Positions 42,352-49,523 of a stretch of DNA of 64,000 nt are shown here, one piece after another. Made by a program: the position numbers and the translations under genes. Within the stretch, counting starts at the first letter, position 1. Each line of letters opens with the position of its first letter. The notes beneath the pieces were generated by a model. That model was not told the origin of the DNA, did no database searches, and saw only the letters and a list, made by a program, of their open reading frames with translations. Origin of the DNA: Rhodobiaceae bacterium (GTDB lineage Bacteria > Pseudomonadota > Alphaproteobacteria > Rhizobiales > Tepidamorphaceae); contig JACKJK010000008.1 in the NCBI GenBank assembly GCA_020637985.1, positions 62,001 to 126,000 on the forward strand. The letters run 5' to 3'.

Positions 42352-43890
42352 ATGGTTGAGACCGCGAACAAGCCGTTGCTGGTAGTGCCGGACGTCATCC
42401 GGCAGACCGCGTCCATGAAGCTCGACGGCGCGCGCTGGGCCGCCGCCAAGCTGGCCAGGACAGGCCGCGCCGACATTGCCCGCATCGTCGATGCGGTTGC
42501 CGCAGCCGGCCATGCCAAGGCGCGCCACTACGCCGAATGGGCCGTGCGCGAGACCGGCTACGGCGTCGTCGAGCACAAGATCATGAAGAACGAGGCCTGC
42601 TCGAAGGGCGTCGTCGATCTCTACCGCGACGAGGACTTCGTCACCCCGCGCATCGATGCGTCGCGCAAGATGGTCGAATTGCCGCGTCCCGCCGGCGTCG
42701 TGCTGGCGCTGGTGCCGGTGACCAACCCGGTCGCCACCGTGTTCTTCAAGACGCTGCTGTCGCTGATGACGCGCAACGCCGTCCTGCTGTGCCCGCACCC
42801 CGGCGCGAAAGAGGTCTGCGTCGATGCCGCCAACACGCTCGCCGAGGCGGCGAAGGCCGCCGGCGCGCCCGATGGCGCCATCCAGGTCATCGAGGAGCCG
42901 ACCATCCCGCTGATCGAGTACCTGATGAGCGATGAGCGCGTCGACCTCATCGTCGCCACCGGCGGCCCCGCCGTCGTCAAGGCCGCCTACCGCTCCGGCA
43001 ATCCCGCGCTTGGCGTCGGCCCTGGCAACGCCCCGGTGTTGGTCGACGGCACCTCCGACATCAAGCTCGCAGCGCAACGCATCGTCGCCTCCAAGAGCTT
43101 CGACAACTCGATCCTGTGCACCAACGAGTCCGTCGTGCTCGCCTTCGAGGCGATCGCCGACAGGCTGCTCGCCGAGATGAAGGCGTGCAAGGCGCATATC
43201 TGCACGCCCGAGGAAACGGCGAAGGTCCGCAAGCTGCTGTTCACCGATACGGGCTTCAACGGCGCGGTGATCGGCAAGGACGCAGGCTGGATCGCCCGCG
43301 AGGCGGGTTTTTCCGCCAACGGCGCCAAGATCCTCGTCACCCCGGTCGACCTCGTCCAGCCGGAGGAAAAGCTGGTGCGCGAGAAGCTCTGCCCGGTGCT
43401 CGCCTTCGCCCGCGTCGGCGGCATCGACCAGGCCGTTTCCTGCGCCCGCTCGATGATGCGCAAGACGGGCCGGGGGCATTCGGCGGCCGCCCACTCCAAC
43501 GACGAGAACAACATCCTCGCCTTCGCCGCCGCCGTTCCCGCGCTGCGCATCGCGGTCAACGCCGGCTGCTCGCTGGGCGCTTCGGGCTTCGAGACCAATC
43601 TCGGCCCGTCGATGACCATCGGCACCGGTTTTGCCGGCGGTTCCTCGATCGGCGACAACCTGACCCCGCACCATTTCGTGCAGTTCGCGCGCATCGCCTA
43701 CAACAAGGAGGCCAGCGTCTCCTTCGGCGCCTTCGAGGGGCGCGACCCGCTCAACCTGCCGCGCGCGGCTGCGGGCCCCGTCGTCCAGCCGCAGCTGCAG
43801 CTGCACAGCGGCGGCCTCGACGCCGACGCGATGCGCCAGGAACTGCGCAAGATCATCCTGGAAGAACTGAACGCCGTACTCGCGGCCTGA
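42352..43890 (+). CDS. CoA-acylating aldehyde dehydrogenase with C-terminal encapsulation peptide
   Basis: This 512-residue protein resembles PduP/EutE-type dehydrogenases that turn propanal (or another aldehyde) into acyl-CoA with NAD. The catalytic Cys is in NSILCTNES (about residue 255); VGPGNAPVLVD, TGGPAVVKAAY and RKTGRGHSAAAHS are family blocks. After a Gln/Pro/Ala linker (PVVQPQLQLHSGG) it ends in an amphipathic helix LDADAMRQELRKIILEELNAVL, which looks like a shell-targeting peptide. GGAGG precedes both a GTG (42349) and the ATG (42352) chosen. It follows the PLP enzyme by 20 bases and precedes the first shell gene by 7. Confidence 0.9.
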   Translation: MVETANKPLLVVPDVIRQTASMKLDGARWAAAKLARTGRADIARIVDAVAAAGHAKARHYAEWAVRETGYGVVEHKIMKNEACSKGVVDLYRDEDFVTPRIDASRKMVELPRPAGVVLALVPVTNPVATVFFKTLLSLMTRNAVLLCPHPGAKEVCVDAANTLAEAAKAAGAPDGAIQVIEEPTIPLIEYLMSDERVDLIVATGGPAVVKAAYRSGNPALGVGPGNAPVLVDGTSDIKLAAQRIVASKSFDNSILCTNESVVLAFEAIADRLLAEMKACKAHICTPEETAKVRKLLFTDTGFNGAVIGKDAGWIAREAGFSANGAKILVTPVDLVQPEEKLVREKLCPVLAFARVGGIDQAVSCARSMMRKTGRGHSAAAHSNDENNILAFAAAVPALRIAVNAGCSLGASGFETNLGPSMTIGTGFAGGSSIGDNLTPHHFVQFARIAYNKEASVSFGAFEGRDPLNLPRAAAGPVVQPQLQLHSGGLDADAMRQELRKIILEELNAVLAA

Positions 43891-43897
43891 GGCACCC

Positions 43898-44503
43898 ATG
43901 GCAACCCTGCGCTCCTTCATCTTCATCGACCAGCTGCAGGCGCAGACCATGTGCTATCTCGGTACATGGATCCGCGGCTCGCTGCCGCGCACCGGCATGG
44001 CTGCCCAGATCATCGAGGTCGCGCCCGGCCTCGACATCGAGCCGCTGACCGACACCGCGCTGAAGGAATCCGAGGTGCAGGGCGGCATCCTCGTCGTCGA
44101 GCGCCAGTTCGGCTACCTGGAGTTCCACTCGCGATCGACGTCGGCGGTGAAGGCTGCGGCCGATTCCGTGCTGCGCGCCCTCGACGTGACGGCGGCCGAC
44201 GCCATGCGTCCGGAGATCCTGGCTTCCAAGATCGTCACCCGCATCGATCCGCTGCACGCCTTCCTCATCAACCGCAACAAGCTCGGTTCGATGATCCTCG
44301 CCGGCGAGACCCTGTTCGTGCTGGAGACCCAGCCGGCGGCCTACGCGATCCTCGCCTGCAACGAGGCGGAGAAGGCGGCCAACATCAAGATCGTCGACTA
44401 CCGCATGATCGGCGCCACCGGCAGGCTCTACCTGTCGGGCACCGAATCCGAGATCCGCGCGGCAGCCAGTGCCGCCTGCGATGCGCTGGAGATGGTGGCA
44501 TGA
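43898..44503 (+). CDS. BMC shell protein, tandem-domain (BMC-T) no. 1
   Basis: This 201-residue protein contains two BMC-like halves. The first includes IIEVAPGLDIEPLTDTALKES and GILVVERQFGYLEFH (about residues 38-76); the second has AFLINRNKLGSMILAGETLFVLE and EKAANIKIVDYRMIGATGRLYLSG (about 119-187). Tandem proteins form pseudohexameric trimers that tile shell facets. It shares the distinctive EVAPGL/VERQFG segments with the other BMC-T at 45554, so the two are paralogues. Its stop overlaps the next gene (ATGA). Confidence 0.88.
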   Translation: MATLRSFIFIDQLQAQTMCYLGTWIRGSLPRTGMAAQIIEVAPGLDIEPLTDTALKESEVQGGILVVERQFGYLEFHSRSTSAVKAAADSVLRALDVTAADAMRPEILASKIVTRIDPLHAFLINRNKLGSMILAGETLFVLETQPAAYAILACNEAEKAANIKIVDYRMIGATGRLYLSGTESEIRAAASAACDALEMVA

Positions 44504-44958
44504 GCGATGCCGAACTGAGAGCCATGGTGCGTGACGTGTTGCGCGAGGCGCTCGCCGGCCGCGCCGGCGGCGCCGGGCAGGCGGCGCGCAAGCCCGCTAC
44601 CGCGGCACCGGCAAGGTCTGCCACGGAAACCGTGGCGATCGCCAGCGATGCCGATCTCGCCGGCTTCGTGCGCCGGCTGGTTGCCCTGATGGACAACCCG
44701 GCAAGCGCTGCCGCGTTGCGCTCCGGCCAGTTGAAGTTCACGCTCGCGGCCAGCCACAAGCCGGCAGCGCAGGCCGCCACGCCTGCCGCCGTTGCGCCTG
44801 CCGGCGCGAGCGTCGTGCTGGACGGCACGGTGACCGAGGCGAAGATCAACAAGTGCGCCGGGGCCGGCAGCGTGATGCTTGCGCCCGACGCAGTGATCAC
44901 GCCGCTGGCGCGCGACCGGGCCCGCGCGCTGGGCCTGAAAATCGAAAGGAAACGCTGA
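44500..44958 (+). CDS. BMC-associated protein of unknown function with N-terminal targeting-like helix and EutQ-like tail
   Basis: This 152-residue protein is not a shell protein. It starts with an amphipathic helix MSDAELRAMVRDVLREALAG resembling an encapsulation peptide, followed by a Gly/Ala/Pro-rich linker. A middle helical part (ADLAGFVRRLVALMDNP, about residues 49-65) leads, after another linker, to VLDGTVTEAKINKCAGAG... ITPLARDRARALGLKI (about 107-149). That last pattern recalls the N-terminal segment of EutQ and similar tails on other BMC proteins. It overlaps both neighbours by 4 and 1 bases. Function unknown; scaffold or cargo adaptor is a guess. Confidence 0.75.
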   Translation: MSDAELRAMVRDVLREALAGRAGGAGQAARKPATAAPARSATETVAIASDADLAGFVRRLVALMDNPASAAALRSGQLKFTLAASHKPAAQAATPAAVAPAGASVVLDGTVTEAKINKCAGAGSVMLAPDAVITPLARDRARALGLKIERKR

Positions 44959-45224
44959 TGCTGTGCGCAACCGTGACGGGCCGCATCTGGTCGACCAAGC
45001 GGGTCAGTGAAATGCCCGCGGGGACCATTCTCGACGTCGTCGTCGACGGGTCCTCCAGCCATCTTCTTGTCTTCGATCCGCTGGGTTGCGGCGAAGGCGA
45101 ACGTGTCATCGTGGCGACGGGGTCCGTCGCTGCGGCCTGGTTCCCGGGCAAGCCGCCCCCTATCGACGCGCTGGTCATCGGCATCGTCGACGAGGCGTCC
45201 GTGCCCGCCGGAAAATCCAAGTAG
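44958..45224 (+). CDS. BMC shell vertex protein (BMC-P, EutN/CcmL family)
   Basis: This 88-residue protein is the pentameric vertex component. It begins MLCATVTGRIWSTKR, the standard EutN/CcmL start, with a central LLVFDPLGCGEGERVIVATGS block and PIDALVIGIVD near the end. One pentamer type is enough to cap the shell. The ATG at 44958 overlaps the preceding stop by one base (TGATG). Confidence 0.92.
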   Translation: MLCATVTGRIWSTKRVSEMPAGTILDVVVDGSSSHLLVFDPLGCGEGERVIVATGSVAAAWFPGKPPPIDALVIGIVDEASVPAGKSK

Positions 45225-45246
45225 ATCACCCTGAAAGGAGGGAGAG

Positions 45247-45531
45247 ATGTCCAGCAACGCAATCGGTATGATCGAAACCAAGGGCTACGTGGCCGCACTC
45301 GCCGCCGCCGACGCCATGGTCAAGGCGGCCAACGTCACCATCATCGGCCGCGAGGAAGTGGGCGACGGCCTGGTCGCCGTGGTCATCAACGGCGATGTCG
45401 GTGCGGTCAAGGCGGCCACCGAAGCCGGTGCGGAAGTCGCCGGTCAGGTCGGCCAGCTCGTCTCCGTGCACGTCATCCCGCGGCCCCACTCCGACGTTTC
45501 CAAGCATTTCACCGCGCCTTCGGGCAAGTGA
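45247..45531 (+). CDS. BMC shell hexamer protein (BMC-H, PduA/EutM-like)
   Basis: This 94-residue protein is a canonical hexamer-forming shell protein: IGMIETKGYVAALAAADAM (about residues 6-24), VINGDVGAVKAATEAGAEVA and SVHVIPRPHSDV match PduA closely. The pore loop, KIGSG in PduA, reads EVGDG here, placing Asp at residue 40 where PduA has the pore-lining Ser. AAAGGAGGGAG upstream is the strongest ribosome-binding site of the locus, in line with a major shell component. Confidence 0.95.
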   Translation: MSSNAIGMIETKGYVAALAAADAMVKAANVTIIGREEVGDGLVAVVINGDVGAVKAATEAGAEVAGQVGQLVSVHVIPRPHSDVSKHFTAPSGK

Positions 45532-45553
45532 TCCTGCCGCAAGGAGGCGCAAG

Positions 45554-46231
45554 GTGGCTGCCAAGCAAGAAAAGCCAGCCGCAGGCGCGGCTGGCGCCCG
45601 GCGCGGCGAGCTGCGGGTCTACCTGACGGTCGAGGACCTGCAGCCGCAGTTCGCCGCCTACATGGGCACGCCGACGCGCGCGCGCGGCTATCCCCCGCTC
45701 GCCGGCCAGCATGCGCTCATCATGGAGGTCGCGCCGGGATTGATGATCGAACGCGTCATCGACATCGCGCTCAAGGCCGATCCCGACCTTGAGCCCGGCA
45801 TCCTCTTCGTCGAGCGCCAGTTCGGTATCCTCGAACTGCACGGCGATGATGCCGCCAAGCTGCTTGAGGTCGGCAGCAAGATCCTCGACGGTATCGGCCT
45901 CACCGAGGGCGACCAGCTCAGGCCGAGCATCCTCTACACCGATGTCATCGAGGACATTTCCGACCAGCACGCGGTCATCATGAACCGCAACCGGCAGGCA
46001 TCCATGATCATGCCGGGCGAAACCCTGCTGATCTTCGAGATGGTGCCCGCGCTCTATGCCGCAATCGCCGCCAACGAGGCGGAGAAGGCGGCCCCCGGAC
46101 TGACCCTCGTCGATTGCCAGATGATCGGCGCGGCGGGCCGGCTCTATCTGTCGGGCAGGACGGACGACGTGCATCGCGCGCGCGAACGCATCGAGACCGT
46201 GCTCGGCGCCATCGGCGGCCGCGAAACCTGA
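45554..46231 (+). CDS. BMC shell protein, tandem-domain (BMC-T) no. 2
   Basis: This 225-residue protein starts at GTG 45554, six bases after AAGGAGG. A ~22-residue basic, Ala-rich N-terminal extension (AAKQEKPAAGAAGARRGE) precedes two BMC-like halves: LIMEVAPGLMIERVIDIALKA with GILFVERQFGILELH, then AVIMNRNRQASMIMPGETLLIFE and LVDCQMIGAAGRLYLSG. It is a paralogue of the BMC-T at 43898 but longer. The two may form mixed or stacked trimers. Confidence 0.88.
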   Translation: MAAKQEKPAAGAAGARRGELRVYLTVEDLQPQFAAYMGTPTRARGYPPLAGQHALIMEVAPGLMIERVIDIALKADPDLEPGILFVERQFGILELHGDDAAKLLEVGSKILDGIGLTEGDQLRPSILYTDVIEDISDQHAVIMNRNRQASMIMPGETLLIFEMVPALYAAIAANEAEKAAPGLTLVDCQMIGAAGRLYLSGRTDDVHRARERIETVLGAIGGRET

Positions 46232-46337
46232 TCGCGGCTGCAACCGGCCTGTCAATTCGCCATTGCCTGTTGTCAAGTCGCACCCCCGGCTGGCAGATAG
46301 CCTTTTCGGGCTGTTTGCAGGAGAGGAGGGGTGCGAC

Positions 46338-47363
46338 ATGGCCGGGCAGAACGACAGCTTCGATTTCGACGCGTTGCCGCATGAGCGTCAACTGGAGATC
46401 CTTGCGGACATCAGCGTAGCCGCGCTCGACAGTTTTCCGCTTCCCTCCGGCTGCTCCGTCGACCTCATCAACCTGTCGGAGAACGCCACCTACAAGGTCG
46501 AGGCGCCCGACGGCACCCGCTGGGCGCTGCGCATCCACCGCGACGGCTACCATTCCGACGTCGCGATCGCCTCCGAGATCGCCTGGCTTGTCGACCTGCG
46601 CCGCAAGAACGTCGTCACCACGCCGGTGCCGGTTCCCGGCCACGATGGCGAGGTGATCCAGAAGGTGCCGCACGCCGCCCTGCCGCGGCCGCGCAACGTC
46701 GTCGTCTACGAATGGGAGAGCGGCAGCGAGCCCGGCGTCAACGAGGACCTGCGCAAGCCCTTCGAGGTGCTCGGCGAGGTCACCGCGCGCATGCACCAGC
46801 ACGTCAGGAGCTGGCAGCGGCCGACCTGGTTCGAGCGCCTGACGTGGAACTTCGAGACCAGCCTCGGCGACACGCCGCACTGGGGGCGCTGGCGCGACGG
46901 CATGGGCATGGACGCGGCCAAGGAGAAGCTGTTCGGCGAGACGGTCGACCTTATCGGCAAGCGTCTCGCCGCCTTCGGCCAGTCCGGGGACCGCTTCGGC
47001 CTGATTCACTGCGACCTGCGCCTTGCCAACCTGCTGGTCGACGGCAGCGAGGTGAAGGTCATCGACTTCGACGACTGCGGTTTCTCGTGGTTCATGTACG
47101 ACGCCGCGACCCCGGTGTCCTTCTACGAGCACCTGCCTGAGGTGCCTGACCTCATCCGCCACTGGCTGATCGGCTACCGTCGCGTCATCGACCTGCCGCA
47201 GGCCGACGAGGACGAGATCCCGACCTTCGTCATGCTGCGCCGGCTGTTGCTGGTGGCGTGGATCGGCAGCCACTCGGAGACGGAACTCGCGCAGTCCATG
47301 GGCGTCGAATACACCGCCCAGACCGTCGACCTGTGCCGCAAGTACCTGAAGGACTTTGGCTGA
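46338..47363 (+). CDS. APH-fold small-molecule kinase, probable amino-alcohol (1-amino-2-propanol) kinase
   Basis: This 341-residue protein belongs to the aminoglycoside/choline kinase fold. LSENATYKVEAPDGTRWALRIHR-type N-lobe (Lys replaced in the common V-L-R-x-H pattern), Brenner motif HCDLRLANLLV (about residues 223-233; Asp catalytic, Asn metal) and IDFDDCG (about 241-247) are all present. The homologous gene in the mycobacterial RMM compartment is an (S)-1-amino-2-propanol kinase. GAGAGGAGGGG precedes ATG 46338, after a 106-base gap with a possible weak promoter (TTGTCA at 46270). Confidence 0.85.
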   Translation: MAGQNDSFDFDALPHERQLEILADISVAALDSFPLPSGCSVDLINLSENATYKVEAPDGTRWALRIHRDGYHSDVAIASEIAWLVDLRRKNVVTTPVPVPGHDGEVIQKVPHAALPRPRNVVVYEWESGSEPGVNEDLRKPFEVLGEVTARMHQHVRSWQRPTWFERLTWNFETSLGDTPHWGRWRDGMGMDAAKEKLFGETVDLIGKRLAAFGQSGDRFGLIHCDLRLANLLVDGSEVKVIDFDDCGFSWFMYDAATPVSFYEHLPEVPDLIRHWLIGYRRVIDLPQADEDEIPTFVMLRRLLLVAWIGSHSETELAQSMGVEYTAQTVDLCRKYLKDFG

Positions 47364-47376
47364 CCGGTCAGTCGGC

Positions 47377-48156
47377 TCAGTAGATCGCTTCGCCGCCGTC
47401 GAGTACCAGCGCGTGGCCGGTCATGAAGGCCGACCTGTCGGAGGCGAGGTAGACGATGGACTCCGCGATTTCCTCGGCGCTCGCCCAGCGCCCCAGCGGG
47501 ATCTTCTCCTTGACGTAGGCCTCGATCGCCGCGCGCCCGCCCATCTGCTCGATGAACGGCCCGTTGAACGGCGTGTCGACCCAGCCCGGGCACAGCGCGT
47601 TCACCCGCACGTTGTACTTTCCGTAGTCGACCGCGACCTGCCGCACCATGGCGATCACCGCGTGCTTGGAGGTGGTGTAGGCGATCATCTCGTGGTCGTA
47701 GAAGACGCCGGAGTTGGACGACGTCACGATGATCGAGCCGCCGCCTTGCGCGCGCATGTGCGGCATGGCGAGCCGTGCCGCCATGAAGTGGGCGCGAACG
47801 TTGACCTGCCAGGAGGCGTCCATGCCCGCCGGTTCGACCTGTTCAAGCGTGCCGGCGACCTGGATGCCGGCATGGCTGTGCAGGATGTCGAGGCGGCCGT
47901 GCTCGCGCGCCGTGCCGTCGATCGCCTGGGCGAGCGCGTCGTCGTCACGCACGTCGAGCACATGCGCCTCGGCCTTGCCGCCGACCGTCTTGATGAACTC
48001 GAGCGTCTGCGCGCAGCCCTCCGGCGACATGTCGAGCACGACCACATGCGCGCCCTCGCGCGCCAGCGCGATCGCGCCGGCCTGGCCGATGCCCGATCCG
48101 GCTCCGGTGACGATCGCCACCCTGTCGTTCAGGATGCCCGTAGCGCTGGCCGCCAT
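47377..48156 (-). CDS. Short-chain dehydrogenase, probable aminoacetone/1-amino-2-propanol oxidoreductase
   Basis: This 259-residue classical SDR has TGAGSGIGQAGA (about residues 18-29), an acidic residue after strand 2 (VVVLDMS) favouring NAD over NADP, HSHAGIQ in place of the usual NNAG, Ser in VTSSNSG and YTTSKHA (Tyr/Lys catalytic). GAGAGGAG precedes the ATG. It converges on the kinase gene 13 bases away. RMM-type BMC loci include an SDR proposed to interconvert aminoacetone and 1-amino-2-propanol. NAD specificity would let it recycle the NADH made by the aldehyde dehydrogenase. Confidence 0.82.
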   Translation of the reverse strand: MAASATGILNDRVAIVTGAGSGIGQAGAIALAREGAHVVVLDMSPEGCAQTLEFIKTVGGKAEAHVLDVRDDDALAQAIDGTAREHGRLDILHSHAGIQVAGTLEQVEPAGMDASWQVNVRAHFMAARLAMPHMRAQGGGSIIVTSSNSGVFYDHEMIAYTTSKHAVIAMVRQVAVDYGKYNVRVNALCPGWVDTPFNGPFIEQMGGRAAIEAYVKEKIPLGRWASAEEIAESIVYLASDRSAFMTGHALVLDGGEAIY

Positions 48157-48229
48157 GTCGCATTCTCCTCTCGTCTGCCTGCGCGGATCGTAGCGCCGGC
48201 ATGCGGGAGCGGCAACGCCGCCGGCGTGT

Positions 48230-49243
48230 TCAGCCTTCCGGCTGCAGCAGGTGGCCCGCTGCCGCAGCCTTCAGCGTGGCGATGACGACCGTGGCGATGA
48301 TCGCGCTCGCAAGCGCAAGCAGCACCCAGCACGCGATGCCGAGCAGGGGCAGCGGATGGGCGTGGTAGAAGGACGTCACGGCTACGGTGAAGGCCGCGCT
48401 CGGGAAGGTCCACGCCCACCACGACATGGCGAACGGGATGCGCGCGAAGGCAGGCGCCATCGCCGCCAGCACCAGCGCCACGAAGACCGCCAGCCCGAGC
48501 GTCGCTGTTGCCGCCGGGCCGTAGCCGCCGCCTAGCACGTTGAGCGCGATGGCGCCGACCGCGGGCGGCGCCAGCAGGATCACCAGCGTCGGGCGCAGCC
48601 GTTCCGGCAGCGCGGGGCCGCTGATGATGCGGTTGAGGATCAGCGGCTGGATCAGCGCCCACAGCAGCGCGCCGACGCCGAACAGCATCCAGGACAACGT
48701 CTCGTAGCCAAGCCGCGCGCCGAACACCGGCGCCAGGATGTTGCCGACCAGCGGGATCAGCAGCGGTGGCGTCAGCGCCGCGGCCTCCTGCGGCGACGCC
48801 AGCAGACGCCGCACCGTCCACGCGCCGATGCCAAGATGACCGGCGACGGCGATGAACCACAACCCGCTTGCCGCACCGTGCGAATAGGGGATCAGTCCAC
48901 CCGCGGTGATCATCACGCCGATGGTGATGGCGCCGGCGAAGGCGGCGCGCACCGGGTGCTTCAGGTCGCCGCCGATCGCCTCTGGATGACGCTGGGCGCG
49001 GACCACGTGCAGCGCGGCGACAACAACCCAGATCGCGGCGGCAAGCGCCAGCAGGGCCTCGCCGATGAAGGTCGGCGCGCCGAGCACCTTGCCGGCTTCG
49101 CGCCAGGCAAGCCCCAGTCCGCCGATGCCCATCGGCGCCGCGAACAGCGGAAGAGGCAGATGCTGCAGACCATGTCCCATGTGCGCCTCGCCGGTTGGCA
49201 ATGTACCGCCCGCGCCGGGAGCTTCGTCCTTGCTGCGTTTCAT
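48230..49243 (-). CDS. TDT/SLAC1-family membrane transporter
   Basis: This 337-residue protein has about ten hydrophobic segments and the look of the tellurite-resistance/dicarboxylate transporter (TehA/SLAC1) family: PLPLFAAPMGIGGLGLAWR near residue 30, a repeated Gly/Pro helix pattern and PFAMSWWAWTFPSAAFTVA (about 268-286), which is the family's conserved F-x-x-x-W-W-x-x-x-F-P block. GGAGAGG is upstream. Anion (sulfite, malate, C4-dicarboxylate) efflux or channel activity is typical. It lies beside gabD but divergently transcribed. Confidence 0.85.
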   Translation of the reverse strand: MKRSKDEAPGAGGTLPTGEAHMGHGLQHLPLPLFAAPMGIGGLGLAWREAGKVLGAPTFIGEALLALAAAIWVVVAALHVVRAQRHPEAIGGDLKHPVRAAFAGAITIGVMITAGGLIPYSHGAASGLWFIAVAGHLGIGAWTVRRLLASPQEAAALTPPLLIPLVGNILAPVFGARLGYETLSWMLFGVGALLWALIQPLILNRIISGPALPERLRPTLVILLAPPAVGAIALNVLGGGYGPAATATLGLAVFVALVLAAMAPAFARIPFAMSWWAWTFPSAAFTVAVTSFYHAHPLPLLGIACWVLLALASAIIATVVIATLKAAAAGHLLQPEG

Positions 49244-49523
49244 CGAACCTCTCCCGTCCGTACTGCCCCGCCATCGCCCGAGGCGTCGGGGTTGTCGATC
49301 ACATATTCAAAAATTCTTATATATTAACTCGTGGCCGCCGCAATAGCGTTCAGTACGGATCGCGGGGACCGTTCGCGGTGTGCTGGCGCGCACCGCCGCA
49401 GGCGAAACGAGGCTGGAACCGGCCCGGTGCAGGTGCTAACACCATCCCCAGTGTGCCGCGGTGTCAATCGGCCGGAAATGCGCCGGACGTCCGCGGCTTC
49501 AATATCCCACGGAGGAACGATCC
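49244..49523. promoter_or_regulatory. Divergent intergenic region with AT-rich promoter patch
   Basis: These 280 bases separate the transporter (-) from gabD (+). A ~30-base AT-rich patch (49300-49327, with TATATATTAA) is the likely promoter zone for one or both genes; TTGTCG (49292-49297) is a possible -35. GCGGTG (49375-49380) / CACCGC (49391-49396) form a small hairpin. No gene seen. Confidence 0.45.

Noticed and set aside
41051..46231. Pdu or Eut microcompartment
   Set aside because: No dehydratase, ethanolamine ammonia-lyase, phosphotransacylase or alcohol dehydrogenase is encoded in the shell operon; the kinase plus class III PLP enzyme points to the RMM/aminoacetone type instead.
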